Assembly: GCA_012520755.1 (NCBI GenBank)
Contig: JAAYNS010000096.1
Location: 1-39,328 of the forward strand
Source: Tissierellia bacterium
GTDB taxonomy: Bacteria > Bacillota > Clostridia > Tissierellales > Tissierellaceae
Length of the DNA: 39,328 bases
Direction of reading: 5' to 3'
Shown here: positions 19,577 through 28,214 of the stretch, piece by piece
How positions within the stretch are numbered: the first letter of the stretch is position 1
Layout of the letters: each line of letters starts with the position of its first letter
Notes under the pieces: model-generated
Told to the model about the DNA's origin: nothing
What the model saw: only the letters and a program-made list of their open reading frames with translations
Database searches by the model: none
Program-made: the position numbers and the translations under genes

Positions 19577-20269
19577 GTGGCTAATACAGTATTAGTTGTT
19601 GAAGACGAAGAATCTATAAGAAAGTTTGTTAAAATTAACTTAGATAGGGCAGGATTTATAGTAGAAGAAGCCGCAACTGGGGAAGAAGCAATAGAAATTG
19701 CTAGAAGAGAAGAAATTGACATAGTTGTCTTAGACATTATGCTGCCAGGAATAGATGGCTTTCAAGTATGTAAGATATTAAGAAGCGAATTTCCAAGACT
19801 TGGTATTATCATGCTAACTGCTAAGAGTCAAGATATAGATAAAATAATGGGTTTGGAGTATGGAACAGATGACTATATGACTAAACCCTTTAATCCTATG
19901 GAATTAGTCTTAAGGGTAAAATCACTTTCAAGACGAATGGAAACTGACGATAATGAGTCTGAAGAGTTGATATACTATCCTCCATTTAAGGTGGATATTT
20001 ATTCTAGGAAGTTTTATAAAAACGATAAAGAAGTTGAATTAACACCTACAGAGTATTCAATTGCTAAGCTTTTTTTGGAGAACCCTGGAAAGGCATTTAA
20101 AAGGGATGAAATATTAAATATTGTGTGGGGTTATGATTTTATTGGAGATTCTAAGATAGTTGATGTTAATATAAGGAGATTAAGGTCAAAAATTGAGGAG
20201 GACCCTGGTAAGCCGTTCTATATAGAAACAGTTTGGGGGATTGGCTATAGGTGGAGAGATATAGATTAG
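19577..20269 (+). CDS. OmpR/PhoB-family response regulator
   Basis: Receiver (VVEDEESI, LDIMLPGIDG, TAK) and winged-helix C-terminus (ELTPTEYSIAKLFLENPGKAFKRDEIL...VDVNIRRLRSKIE...VWGIGYRW). Confidence 0.95.
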   Translation: MANTVLVVEDEESIRKFVKINLDRAGFIVEEAATGEEAIEIARREEIDIVVLDIMLPGIDGFQVCKILRSEFPRLGIIMLTAKSQDIDKIMGLEYGTDDYMTKPFNPMELVLRVKSLSRRMETDDNESEELIYYPPFKVDIYSRKFYKNDKEVELTPTEYSIAKLFLENPGKAFKRDEILNIVWGYDFIGDSKIVDVNIRRLRSKIEEDPGKPFYIETVWGIGYRWRDID

Positions 20270-20278
20270 GAGACTAAT

Positions 20279-21679
20279 ATGAAGAAAAGTATTAAAAACA
20301 GATTAGTAGGAAACTTTATGTTAATTATACTGATTACAGTAGTAATACTGGAGATAATGCTGATTAACGGAATTAAAGAATATTATTATAATAATCTAGA
20401 AACTATTATGACTAATCAGATTGAATTCTCAACTGACTTTTATTCTAGATACTTTTCTTCAAGCTCTATTGAAGATATAATCATTGATGATATTGATGTT
20501 TTTTGGCAGCATACTGATGCCCAAGTACAAATATTGACCTTAGACGGAAAACTCTTAATGGATTCTTTAGGAATAAGAAATGAAGAAAATTTGATTTACC
20601 CGGATATTGAATCTGCTATGGAAAACATGAAAGGAACCTGGACAGGTTATGTACCATATGATGATGAATCAGTAATGGCAGTATCTATGCCTCTAAAATA
20701 TCAAGGAACTCCAATAGGTATAATTAGATTTATTTCTTCTCTTGAGCAAACAAACAATAATATTTTTCAAATCAGCAGATTTTTAATTTTGATGGGGATT
20801 ATTGTTGTTTTATTTTCAGGACTTGTTAGTTTGTTTCTTGCTAATTCAATTGTAAAACCATTGGCAGAGGTTACTGCGGCAGCTGAAAAGATGGCTGATG
20901 GACAATTCAAAACTAGAAGCAGAGTAACTTTAAATGACGAAATTGGAAGATTATCAAATACACTTAACTATATGGCTGATGAAATATTAAAAAAGGAACA
21001 ATTGAAAAATGATTTTATTTCTTCTATTTCCCATGAACTGCGTACACCTTTAACATCCATAAAAGGTTGGGCTGTAACCCTAAAAGATTTAGAGGACCCT
21101 GATAGAAAATTATTAGAAGATGGTTTGGAAATAATTGAAAATGAAAGTGATAGATTAACTCTTATGGTTGAAGAATTATTAGATTTTTCGAGATTTACTT
21201 CTGGTAGAGTACAACTTGAAAAGGATTGCTTTAATATAAAAGATACTATTAGTATTATTGCAAAGCAATTAAAACCTAGAGCTAAAGATAACAAGATAAC
21301 ATTTACTGTTAGTATGGACGATGATTTAGAAAACTATATTGGAGATGAGAATAGAGTAAAACAAGTATTATTAAACATATTAGACAATGCCTTAAAATTT
21401 ACTGGAGAAGGTGGAAAGGTGTCTTTAATTACATATAGAGATGACAAAAATATTGTGATTGAAGTAAATGATACTGGAATTGGTATTCCAAAAAATGATC
21501 TACCTAATGTAAAACAGAAGTTTTACAAAGGGAAGAATAGTAATTCTCACACAGGGTTAGGTTTATCTATCTCTGATGAAATTGTAAGGCTTCATGGTGG
21601 AAGCTTAGATATAGATTCAAAGGAAGGAAAAGGCACAAAAGTAGTAGTAAAACTTCCTTTAGAGGAGGTTGTTCTATGA
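20279..21679 (+). CDS. sensor histidine kinase (HAMP + HisKA + HATPase)
   Basis: Two TM segments, HAMP, SSISHELRTPLTSIKGW, NILDNALKF, DTGIGIP, GLGLSI. Confidence 0.95.
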   Translation: MKKSIKNRLVGNFMLIILITVVILEIMLINGIKEYYYNNLETIMTNQIEFSTDFYSRYFSSSSIEDIIIDDIDVFWQHTDAQVQILTLDGKLLMDSLGIRNEENLIYPDIESAMENMKGTWTGYVPYDDESVMAVSMPLKYQGTPIGIIRFISSLEQTNNNIFQISRFLILMGIIVVLFSGLVSLFLANSIVKPLAEVTAAAEKMADGQFKTRSRVTLNDEIGRLSNTLNYMADEILKKEQLKNDFISSISHELRTPLTSIKGWAVTLKDLEDPDRKLLEDGLEIIENESDRLTLMVEELLDFSRFTSGRVQLEKDCFNIKDTISIIAKQLKPRAKDNKITFTVSMDDDLENYIGDENRVKQVLLNILDNALKFTGEGGKVSLITYRDDKNIVIEVNDTGIGIPKNDLPNVKQKFYKGKNSNSHTGLGLSISDEIVRLHGGSLDIDSKEGKGTKVVVKLPLEEVVL

Positions 21680-23181
21680 AAAAGCTAATACTGATTGCTA
21701 TACTAATTGTTTGTTTATTTTTATTAAGTTCATGTGAGATGGTTTCAGGCAATATAGAGGAAAACATAATTTCTCCTGAGAATAAATTTCCTCCTGTTTT
21801 AGGTAAATGGGTTATAGCGGAAGAATTGGAAGAAAAGCAAATTGCTTTAAAAAATGATGTGAACTCTAACATAGGAAAAGAAGCACTATTTCATAAGGAT
21901 GCAGTAGTTATAGGGGAGCATTTTACAACAAAGCCTTCTTTTAAGATAAAATATGTTAATGCACGTGATTACTTGTTATATAAATATAAAACTTTTCCAG
22001 GAAGCATAGGTGTTGAACAAGAAGAAATTGAAGTTATTACCTTATTAAATGATGATAAATTCTTCTATGAATTATTAAGAATCGATAAGGATACTATGAT
22101 TATAAATATTGAGGATAAATTTTATAGTATGGAAAAATCAGTTGAAGAAGTAAGCTTGGAAGAGATTAAAAGATATATTAATGTCGAAAGAACTAAGCTA
22201 AGAACCTTAGGAGAAGTTGAAGAAGAGAGTCTAGTGACAGGTATTTTACTTGGTGTGAAAACTCCATTTTATGATGAAAGCAATCAAAGGAATAGTTGGA
22301 AGTATAAGACCATTTGGATAAACAGTGAAAATCGAAAAATAGCTAGTATATATGAATTAGATGATTTACTCTTACCAAGGAAGAATGGTTTTTGGATAAT
22401 TGATGTGAAGAAAGATAAGGCTGGAAACTCTATTGATGGTGAAATAACTGCAACTCCACAATTCAGATTACCTGAGGAGAGTCCTTTAGATGGTGGCCTT
22501 AACTTAATTATGGAGCAATCCCTAAGTAGTCAAGATAGATATTCATCATCAGTAATTAGTAATATTTTATTTGTAGGAAATGATTATATATCGGTTGAAA
22601 ATATTGATTTAAACAGAGATTCAAGAAGAAGTTTACAGATTTATGCCATTGATAATATTGAAGAAAGAAAACCAATGACCTTATCTAATCTAATAGGTGA
22701 AAGTGGCAAAGAGATTTTTAATGAAGGGGCTAGAACTGTAATTCCAGCAGACTCTAGTGTCTTTCCTAATGAAACTAATATTGGCTTAAAAAGAAGGAAT
22801 GGATATTGGATATTTTATGGACGTGTTAATTACAAGGAAAATGAGGAAGAACTATATAAAGATTTCAATATAAAGGCTATTCCACCTAAGGAAATGGTTA
22901 GTTATGATGAGATTATAATTCCTTGGGATGCTATTAAACTAGCAATTCCTGATGCTGTAGATATATTTTCGTCACCAAATGATGAGTTTATTATTGTAAT
23001 TACTAGTTCCCATATGATAATTTATAGTATAGTTGATGGAGCTATTATAAATAATCCAGTTGCAAAAGTTAAAATTCCATATGGTTCATCAGTTATAATG
23101 TCAGAATGGGCATCTGGGCGATTTGTAAGCTTATGGGAGAATGTGGTAATTAAAAATGGTGGAGTTGAATTAGAATATTAA
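21676..23181 (+). CDS. putative lipoprotein, unknown function, co-transcribed with the two-component system
   Basis: ATGA overlap with the histidine kinase stop; signal peptide with lipobox LLSSC. Confidence 0.75.
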   Translation: MKKLILIAILIVCLFLLSSCEMVSGNIEENIISPENKFPPVLGKWVIAEELEEKQIALKNDVNSNIGKEALFHKDAVVIGEHFTTKPSFKIKYVNARDYLLYKYKTFPGSIGVEQEEIEVITLLNDDKFFYELLRIDKDTMIINIEDKFYSMEKSVEEVSLEEIKRYINVERTKLRTLGEVEEESLVTGILLGVKTPFYDESNQRNSWKYKTIWINSENRKIASIYELDDLLLPRKNGFWIIDVKKDKAGNSIDGEITATPQFRLPEESPLDGGLNLIMEQSLSSQDRYSSSVISNILFVGNDYISVENIDLNRDSRRSLQIYAIDNIEERKPMTLSNLIGESGKEIFNEGARTVIPADSSVFPNETNIGLKRRNGYWIFYGRVNYKENEEELYKDFNIKAIPPKEMVSYDEIIIPWDAIKLAIPDAVDIFSSPNDEFIIVITSSHMIIYSIVDGAIINNPVAKVKIPYGSSVIMSEWASGRFVSLWENVVIKNGGVELEY

Positions 23182-23215
23182 GCTATAGTATTGGACTAGA
23201 ATGGAGTTGAAAAAC

Positions 23216-23548
23216 ATGGATGAGTTACTCAAATATTTAGCTAATGGTAAAATAGTAGTTTATGTTTCATTAGCATGTATTGCGATAACAACAGTGATGC
23301 ATTTGATTTTTAGAAAGATTAGGTTTGTTAAGTATATACCAGGTTTTGTTTTTGTTTTGGTAGGCATATTTAATCTTTCATTGGCTTTTAGTTCTCTAGG
23401 CCAAACTATAAGTTTAAACTATTTTTCTTTATCTGTAGTTTTACTTGTAGGGGGACTTGTTGGAATGTTAAGTGCTTTAATAATAGGAGTCTATAATAAA
23501 CCAAAAAAAACTAAAAAGAAAGGTAAAGAAAATGTTAAGGAAAACTAA
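23216..23548 (+). CDS. small integral membrane protein, unknown function
   Basis: Three hydrophobic segments and a Lys-rich tail; ATG 23216 with a nearby GGAG (alternative start 23201). Confidence 0.6.
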   Translation: MDELLKYLANGKIVVYVSLACIAITTVMHLIFRKIRFVKYIPGFVFVLVGIFNLSLAFSSLGQTISLNYFSLSVVLLVGGLVGMLSALIIGVYNKPKKTKKKGKENVKEN

Positions 23549-23573
23549 TACATGTACCATGTATTAGTTTTCG
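23541..23573. terminator. bidirectional terminator between convergent genes
   Basis: AAAACTAATACATGTACCATGTATTAGTTTTC near-perfect inverted repeat. Confidence 0.8.
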
Positions 23574-24111
23574 TTGATGATATTCCAAAAGCTCCCGATG
23601 CAAGGGCAAGCTCAATATCTTTTTTATCTTCTATAAGGCCACTGGCAATTATGGGGAACTTCGTTTTTTCGTATACCCTCTTAATTATTTTCGGCATAAT
23701 ACCTGGGCATATATTTATCATATTTGGTCTAAAGAGTTTAATCGAATTTAGACTTTCATTTAACTCCTCAGAATTATGTATAGGTATTCTTTGAATAGTA
23801 AATATACCCATATCCTTACATTGTTTTACGAGATTAGGTTTTTTTGTAATTATACCGTCTAGCTCAATGTTTTTTATGATATATTCTAGTCCCCAAGTGT
23901 CCTTAGAGAAGCCATCAATAGAATCAACTAAAATATAAAAGCCTTTATTTTTCATTTTGACTCTTTGTGAAAGCTCTTTCAAATTAAATATATTGCCTGA
24001 CAATAAAAATATATTTTCACATGGAGAATCAAGGGCTAGTTCCAGCTTATCCAATTCTTTTATTGCTGCAATAACAGGCATATTACTTAAACTCTCTATT
24101 AATGAATTCAT
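23545..24111 (-). CDS. glpP: glycerol-3-phosphate-responsive antiterminator, GlpP family
   Basis: PVIAAIKELDKLELALDSPCENIFLLSGNIFNLKEL, FILVDSIDGFSKD-like FYILVDSIDGFSKD, INICPGIMPKII, IIASGLIEDKKDI. Confidence 0.9.
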   Translation of the reverse strand: MNSLIESLSNMPVIAAIKELDKLELALDSPCENIFLLSGNIFNLKELSQRVKMKNKGFYILVDSIDGFSKDTWGLEYIIKNIELDGIITKKPNLVKQCKDMGIFTIQRIPIHNSEELNESLNSIKLFRPNMINICPGIMPKIIKRVYEKTKFPIIASGLIEDKKDIELALASGAFGISSTKTNTWYMY

Positions 24112-24114
24112 AAT

Positions 24115-24357
24115 TCACTCACCTTTTATTAGTTTCAATTTTTCTTGTCTAGTTAATTGCTTTATTTTGTATTCTCTTCTGCATGCATCAGCTTTATTGT
24201 CGTACTCTTCATAGTAACAGAGAGTTACGGGGAGTCTACCCCTAGTGTATTTACTAGCTTTTCCTCTGTTATGTTTTATTATCCTCTCTTCTATTGAATT
24301 AGTGTATCCAGTATATAAAGTATTGTCACTACACTTTACTATATAAACATAATGCAT
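24115..24357 (-). CDS. GIY-YIG nuclease family protein (UPF0213-like)
   Basis: YVYIVKCSDNTLYTGYTNSIEERIIKHNRGKASKYTRGRLPVTLCYYEEY. Confidence 0.93.
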   Translation of the reverse strand: MHYVYIVKCSDNTLYTGYTNSIEERIIKHNRGKASKYTRGRLPVTLCYYEEYDNKADACRREYKIKQLTRQEKLKLIKGE

Positions 24358-24363
24358 TATATA

Positions 24364-24984
24364 TCACCAATTTCCCAATAAGTTATCTAATATTTTAGTA
24401 ATTGTTTCATAGGAATAACCTTTTCTCTGTAAAAATCCACCTAATTTCCTATAGACGGCATGTTTATCCTCTTTTCTGTAGGATTTAAGTTTTTTTATAG
24501 ACAATTCATAAGCTACTCTATATTCTTCTTCTGAATCAGTATTAAGTGTTAATTCTATAATTTCTTTAGAAATTCCCTTTTTAATAAGTTCATATTTAAT
24601 CCTATTTGAACCATATTTATTAATATTCTGCTTATCTCTAATAAAAGATTTTGCATATTCTAAGTCATCAATATATTTGTTTTCTTTTAGGAAATCTAAT
24701 GTGTTATCGATAAAGTCTTCATCAAAGCCTTTCTTTTTAAGTGCATCATACATTCCTTTTTCTGTTTTGCGATTATAGGATAATAGTTTAAGGGCATAAT
24801 TAGTGGTTTTCATTTGTTCTTCAGATTTTAATATGTTTTCTATGAAATCTTTTTCAATACAATCATCTATAGTCAGGTCAAACTTATATTTTAGTTCTTC
24901 TGATATTCCAAATGCAAATTCACCATCAATATATATATTATACCTTTTTTTGTTCTTTTGTAATTCAATATTAGTAATTTTCAC
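24364..24984 (-). CDS. recX: regulatory protein RecX
   Basis: RecX three-helix repeats (ALKLLSYNRKTEKGMYDALKKKGFDEDFIDNTLDFLKENKYIDDLEYAKSFI...KYGSNRIKYELIKKGIS). GTG start at 24984 after GAGGTG preferred over 24996. Confidence 0.88.
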   Translation of the reverse strand: MKITNIELQKNKKRYNIYIDGEFAFGISEELKYKFDLTIDDCIEKDFIENILKSEEQMKTTNYALKLLSYNRKTEKGMYDALKKKGFDEDFIDNTLDFLKENKYIDDLEYAKSFIRDKQNINKYGSNRIKYELIKKGISKEIIELTLNTDSEEEYRVAYELSIKKLKSYRKEDKHAVYRKLGGFLQRKGYSYETITKILDNLLGNW

Positions 24985-25129
24985 GATCCACCTCAAACAC
25001 TATGATTATTAAATTCATACTTATATACTATCAGATTGGATTTGAAATATGAATAGGGTATTAAAACAATTCCAATTGTAAAAACTTTATGATAAAATAG
25101 TTATCACAGAATTGAAGGAGGAAATTGGG

Positions 25130-25561
25130 ATGTATAACTTGATATCAATTCTTTTTAAGTATGTTTTTATTATAATAATATATTTGTTTATATTCTCTAT
25201 AATAAGACTAATTTATCTTGATATAAAAAGCATTAGCCCTGTAGCATTGGAAGCTAGTGCTTACTTAAAATTAATAAACAGAAGAGATTCTATTCCTTAT
25301 AAAATAGAGGAGTACTATTCTATTGATGGAGAACTAATTATAGGAAGGCGTTCAGATAATGATGTATATTTAAATGATCCATTTGTGTCTAAAAAGCATT
25401 TAAAAATAGTAGAAGATGAAGGAGAATACTATTTAGAGGATTTAGATAGTGCAAACGGTACTTTTATTAATAAAGAAAAAGTTGAGGATGTTGTAAAATT
25501 ATCCAATGGGGACATAATTAGAGTAGGCAGTATTGAATTTTTGTTTGTAGATAGAGGATAG
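25130..25561 (+). CDS. FHA domain-containing membrane protein
   Basis: N-terminal TM helix; FHA core IGRRSDNDVYLNDPFVSKKHLKI...LEDLDSANGTFIN; RBS GGAGG and ATG 25130. Confidence 0.93.
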   Translation: MYNLISILFKYVFIIIIYLFIFSIIRLIYLDIKSISPVALEASAYLKLINRRDSIPYKIEEYYSIDGELIIGRRSDNDVYLNDPFVSKKHLKIVEDEGEYYLEDLDSANGTFINKEKVEDVVKLSNGDIIRVGSIEFLFVDRG

Positions 25562-25570
25562 GAGAGGGTC

Positions 25571-26809
25571 ATGTTTAATAATGTAAGTAATAAGACTCCA
25601 AGAAATTTGCTTTTTATATTTGAAGTTTTAACCTTGTTTTTATTACTAGTAAATCAATGGGATAATATAGAAAAAACAGTTTACTATATTTGGATAGCCT
25701 TAATTTTAGTAATATATATATCAAATTATATTCTTAATAGGATATCAAATGGGGATAATTATATATTTCTACTTGTTACAATGCTTATGTCTATCGGAAT
25801 AATTATGATTTATAGGATAGATTCTAACCTAGGATTTAAACAATTATTATGGTTCATAGTAGCTATAATAGCTTTTTACTTTACATATTTTTTAATGAAG
25901 TATATAAGGGGATGGAAGAATTGGGGAAAGCTATATATTATTCTTTCTTATATACTTTTTTTATTAACTTTTTTATTGGGAACTAGAAAATATGGCGCTA
26001 TAAATTGGATATCTATAGGAGGTTTTAGTTTTCAGCTTGCTGAAATAACGAAGCTTCTATTAATCTTTATTTTAGCTTCTTATTATAGTAAACCTGACAT
26101 GTTTAAAGATAATAAATATTCGGATTATATTGTAATGGCTATAGTTTACTCATTTATAGGATTGTTGTTTTTACAGAGAGATTTGGGAACGGCAGTTATT
26201 TTTTTTGGTATATATGCAGTTATTCAGTTTATATACGAAGGAAAGAGGAAGAATATATTATACAATATTGGACTGTTCGCAGTTGGTGGAACAATAGGTT
26301 ATGCGTTATTTGATCATGTTAAAATTAGAGTACAAACTTGGATAAATCCATGGCTGTATATAGATAATAAAGGGTATCAGATTACACAATCCTTATTTGC
26401 TATTGCTGAAGGTGGTTTTTTTGGATCTGGTATTGGCCTTGGGTATCCTGAATATATTCCATTAGCTTATACAGATTTTATATTCTCTGCCATTTGTGAA
26501 GAGATGGGTGCATTTACGGGAATTGGCATTATTATGTTATTTATGATATTGGTTTACAGAGGTTTAAAAATTGCATTAAATCAAAACGATAAATTCTTTA
26601 GAATTTTAGCTATTGGTGTTAGTACATTATTTGGAATTCAATCAATAATTATTATTGGTGGAGTTATTAAGGTATTGCCCTTGACTGGTATCACATTACC
26701 TTTCGTTTCTTATGGAGGCAGCTCTATTTTATCTAGTTTTATCGCTTTAGGGATCCTTCAAATATCTTCTGAGGATATGGGCTTTAAGGAGGAAGAATAT
26801 AGTGAATGA
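25571..26809 (+). CDS. SEDS family peptidoglycan polymerase (FtsW/RodA/SpoVE)
   Basis: Multi-TM; GTRKYGAINWI, QRDLGTAVIF, LAYTDFIFSAICEEMGAFTG, PLTGITLPFVSYGGSS. Confidence 0.94.
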   Translation: MFNNVSNKTPRNLLFIFEVLTLFLLLVNQWDNIEKTVYYIWIALILVIYISNYILNRISNGDNYIFLLVTMLMSIGIIMIYRIDSNLGFKQLLWFIVAIIAFYFTYFLMKYIRGWKNWGKLYIILSYILFLLTFLLGTRKYGAINWISIGGFSFQLAEITKLLLIFILASYYSKPDMFKDNKYSDYIVMAIVYSFIGLLFLQRDLGTAVIFFGIYAVIQFIYEGKRKNILYNIGLFAVGGTIGYALFDHVKIRVQTWINPWLYIDNKGYQITQSLFAIAEGGFFGSGIGLGYPEYIPLAYTDFIFSAICEEMGAFTGIGIIMLFMILVYRGLKIALNQNDKFFRILAIGVSTLFGIQSIIIIGGVIKVLPLTGITLPFVSYGGSSILSSFIALGILQISSEDMGFKEEEYSE

Positions 26810-28205
26810 AGAAAATAGAAGGATAATAATTGTATTAGCAGGTTTATGTTTATGTTTTATTGGATTAATTGGTTTTATGAGTTATTTTCAAGTTTTTGAA
26901 GCCGAAACCATAAAAACTAATTCTTATAATAAAAGATTGTGGATTAATGAGGAGAAAATATTGCGTGGATCAATAATGGACAGAAATGGGACAGTACTAG
27001 CCTATAGCCAAGAAAATGATGGGAAAATCCAAAGATATTATAAATATGCTAATCTTTATAGCCATATTATTGGATATAGCCATAGAGCATATGGTAAATC
27101 TGGATTAGAGCTATCATATAATAATTATTTACTTGATTTAAGCGAGAGCTCTACCATTGAAGAATTAAAAAATATAGTGGCCCCATCAACTATCGGGAAT
27201 GATTTGGTATTAACAATAGATCATGGAAGTCAGGAAAAGGCCAGGACACTTTTACAAGGGAAAAAGGGAGCTTTAATTGCTTTGAATCCAAAAAGTGGTG
27301 AAATATATGCTATGGTTAGCTTACCTGATTTCAATGTTAATAGTATAGATGAAGAATGGGCTGTAATTTCTGAAGACACTAATAGTCCATTATTAAATAG
27401 GGCTACTCAGGGCTTATATCCCCCAGGTTCCGTATTTAAGGTTATTACTGCATCTGCAATTATTAATTCACCTAATGTTGCTACAAATTATACTTGTGAA
27501 GGAAGTACGAATATTGATGGTTATAATTTTAAGGACTATAGTAATACTGCACATGGTGAATTAGACTTAAGTGGAGCATTAACGGTGTCATGTAATACTT
27601 ATTTTACTGAAAAATCCTTAGAAATTGGGCATGATAGATTTAGGAATATGGCCCAAGCTTTTATGTTTAATAACAATATACCTTTTGATTTACCTGTAAA
27701 CACTTCTGTTTTTCCAAAAGGAAATCTTGGGGATACAGATTTAGCAGCATCTGGTATAGGACAGGGGAAAGTGCTTACAACTCCGTTGAATATGGCATTG
27801 ACAGCTGCAGCCATAGCGAATAATGGAGAAGTCGTAAAACCAATTTTAGTAAGTGATGTCGTTTCTACTAATGGCAAGCTAGTTAAATCAAATAAAAGAG
27901 AAGTTTTATCTGTAGCTATTGATAGTTTAGATGCTAATAGTATTAAGGAAATGATGGTTGCTGTTGTTAAATCAGGTACTGGTAGAAATGCTAGTATAAA
28001 GAATGTTAAAGTTGCAGGGAAAACCGGCACAGCTGAAAATGCTTCTGGAAAATCCCATGCATGGTTTATAGGATTTGCTCCTGCAGATGATCCTAAGATT
28101 GCAGTTGCGGTATTATTAGAAGAGGAAGGCTCTACTGGTGGAGCCAGTGCTGCCCCTATAGCAAGAGATTTTATCATTTATGGTTTAAATAATATCAAAT
28201 TCTAG
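26802..28205 (+). CDS. class B penicillin-binding protein (PbpA/FtsI-type transpeptidase)
   Basis: SxxK (GSVFK), SxN (SCN), KTG (GKTGTAEN) motifs; overlaps the SEDS gene end. Confidence 0.93.
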   Translation: MNEENRRIIIVLAGLCLCFIGLIGFMSYFQVFEAETIKTNSYNKRLWINEEKILRGSIMDRNGTVLAYSQENDGKIQRYYKYANLYSHIIGYSHRAYGKSGLELSYNNYLLDLSESSTIEELKNIVAPSTIGNDLVLTIDHGSQEKARTLLQGKKGALIALNPKSGEIYAMVSLPDFNVNSIDEEWAVISEDTNSPLLNRATQGLYPPGSVFKVITASAIINSPNVATNYTCEGSTNIDGYNFKDYSNTAHGELDLSGALTVSCNTYFTEKSLEIGHDRFRNMAQAFMFNNNIPFDLPVNTSVFPKGNLGDTDLAASGIGQGKVLTTPLNMALTAAAIANNGEVVKPILVSDVVSTNGKLVKSNKREVLSVAIDSLDANSIKEMMVAVVKSGTGRNASIKNVKVAGKTGTAENASGKSHAWFIGFAPADDPKIAVAVLLEEEGSTGGASAAPIARDFIIYGLNNIKF

Positions 28206-28214
28206 GAGGAAAAT

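Noticed and set aside
27599-28177. 192-aa minus-strand ORF
   Set aside because: Fully antisense to the class B PBP gene; low-complexity hydrophobic translation and no convincing RBS; shadow ORF.
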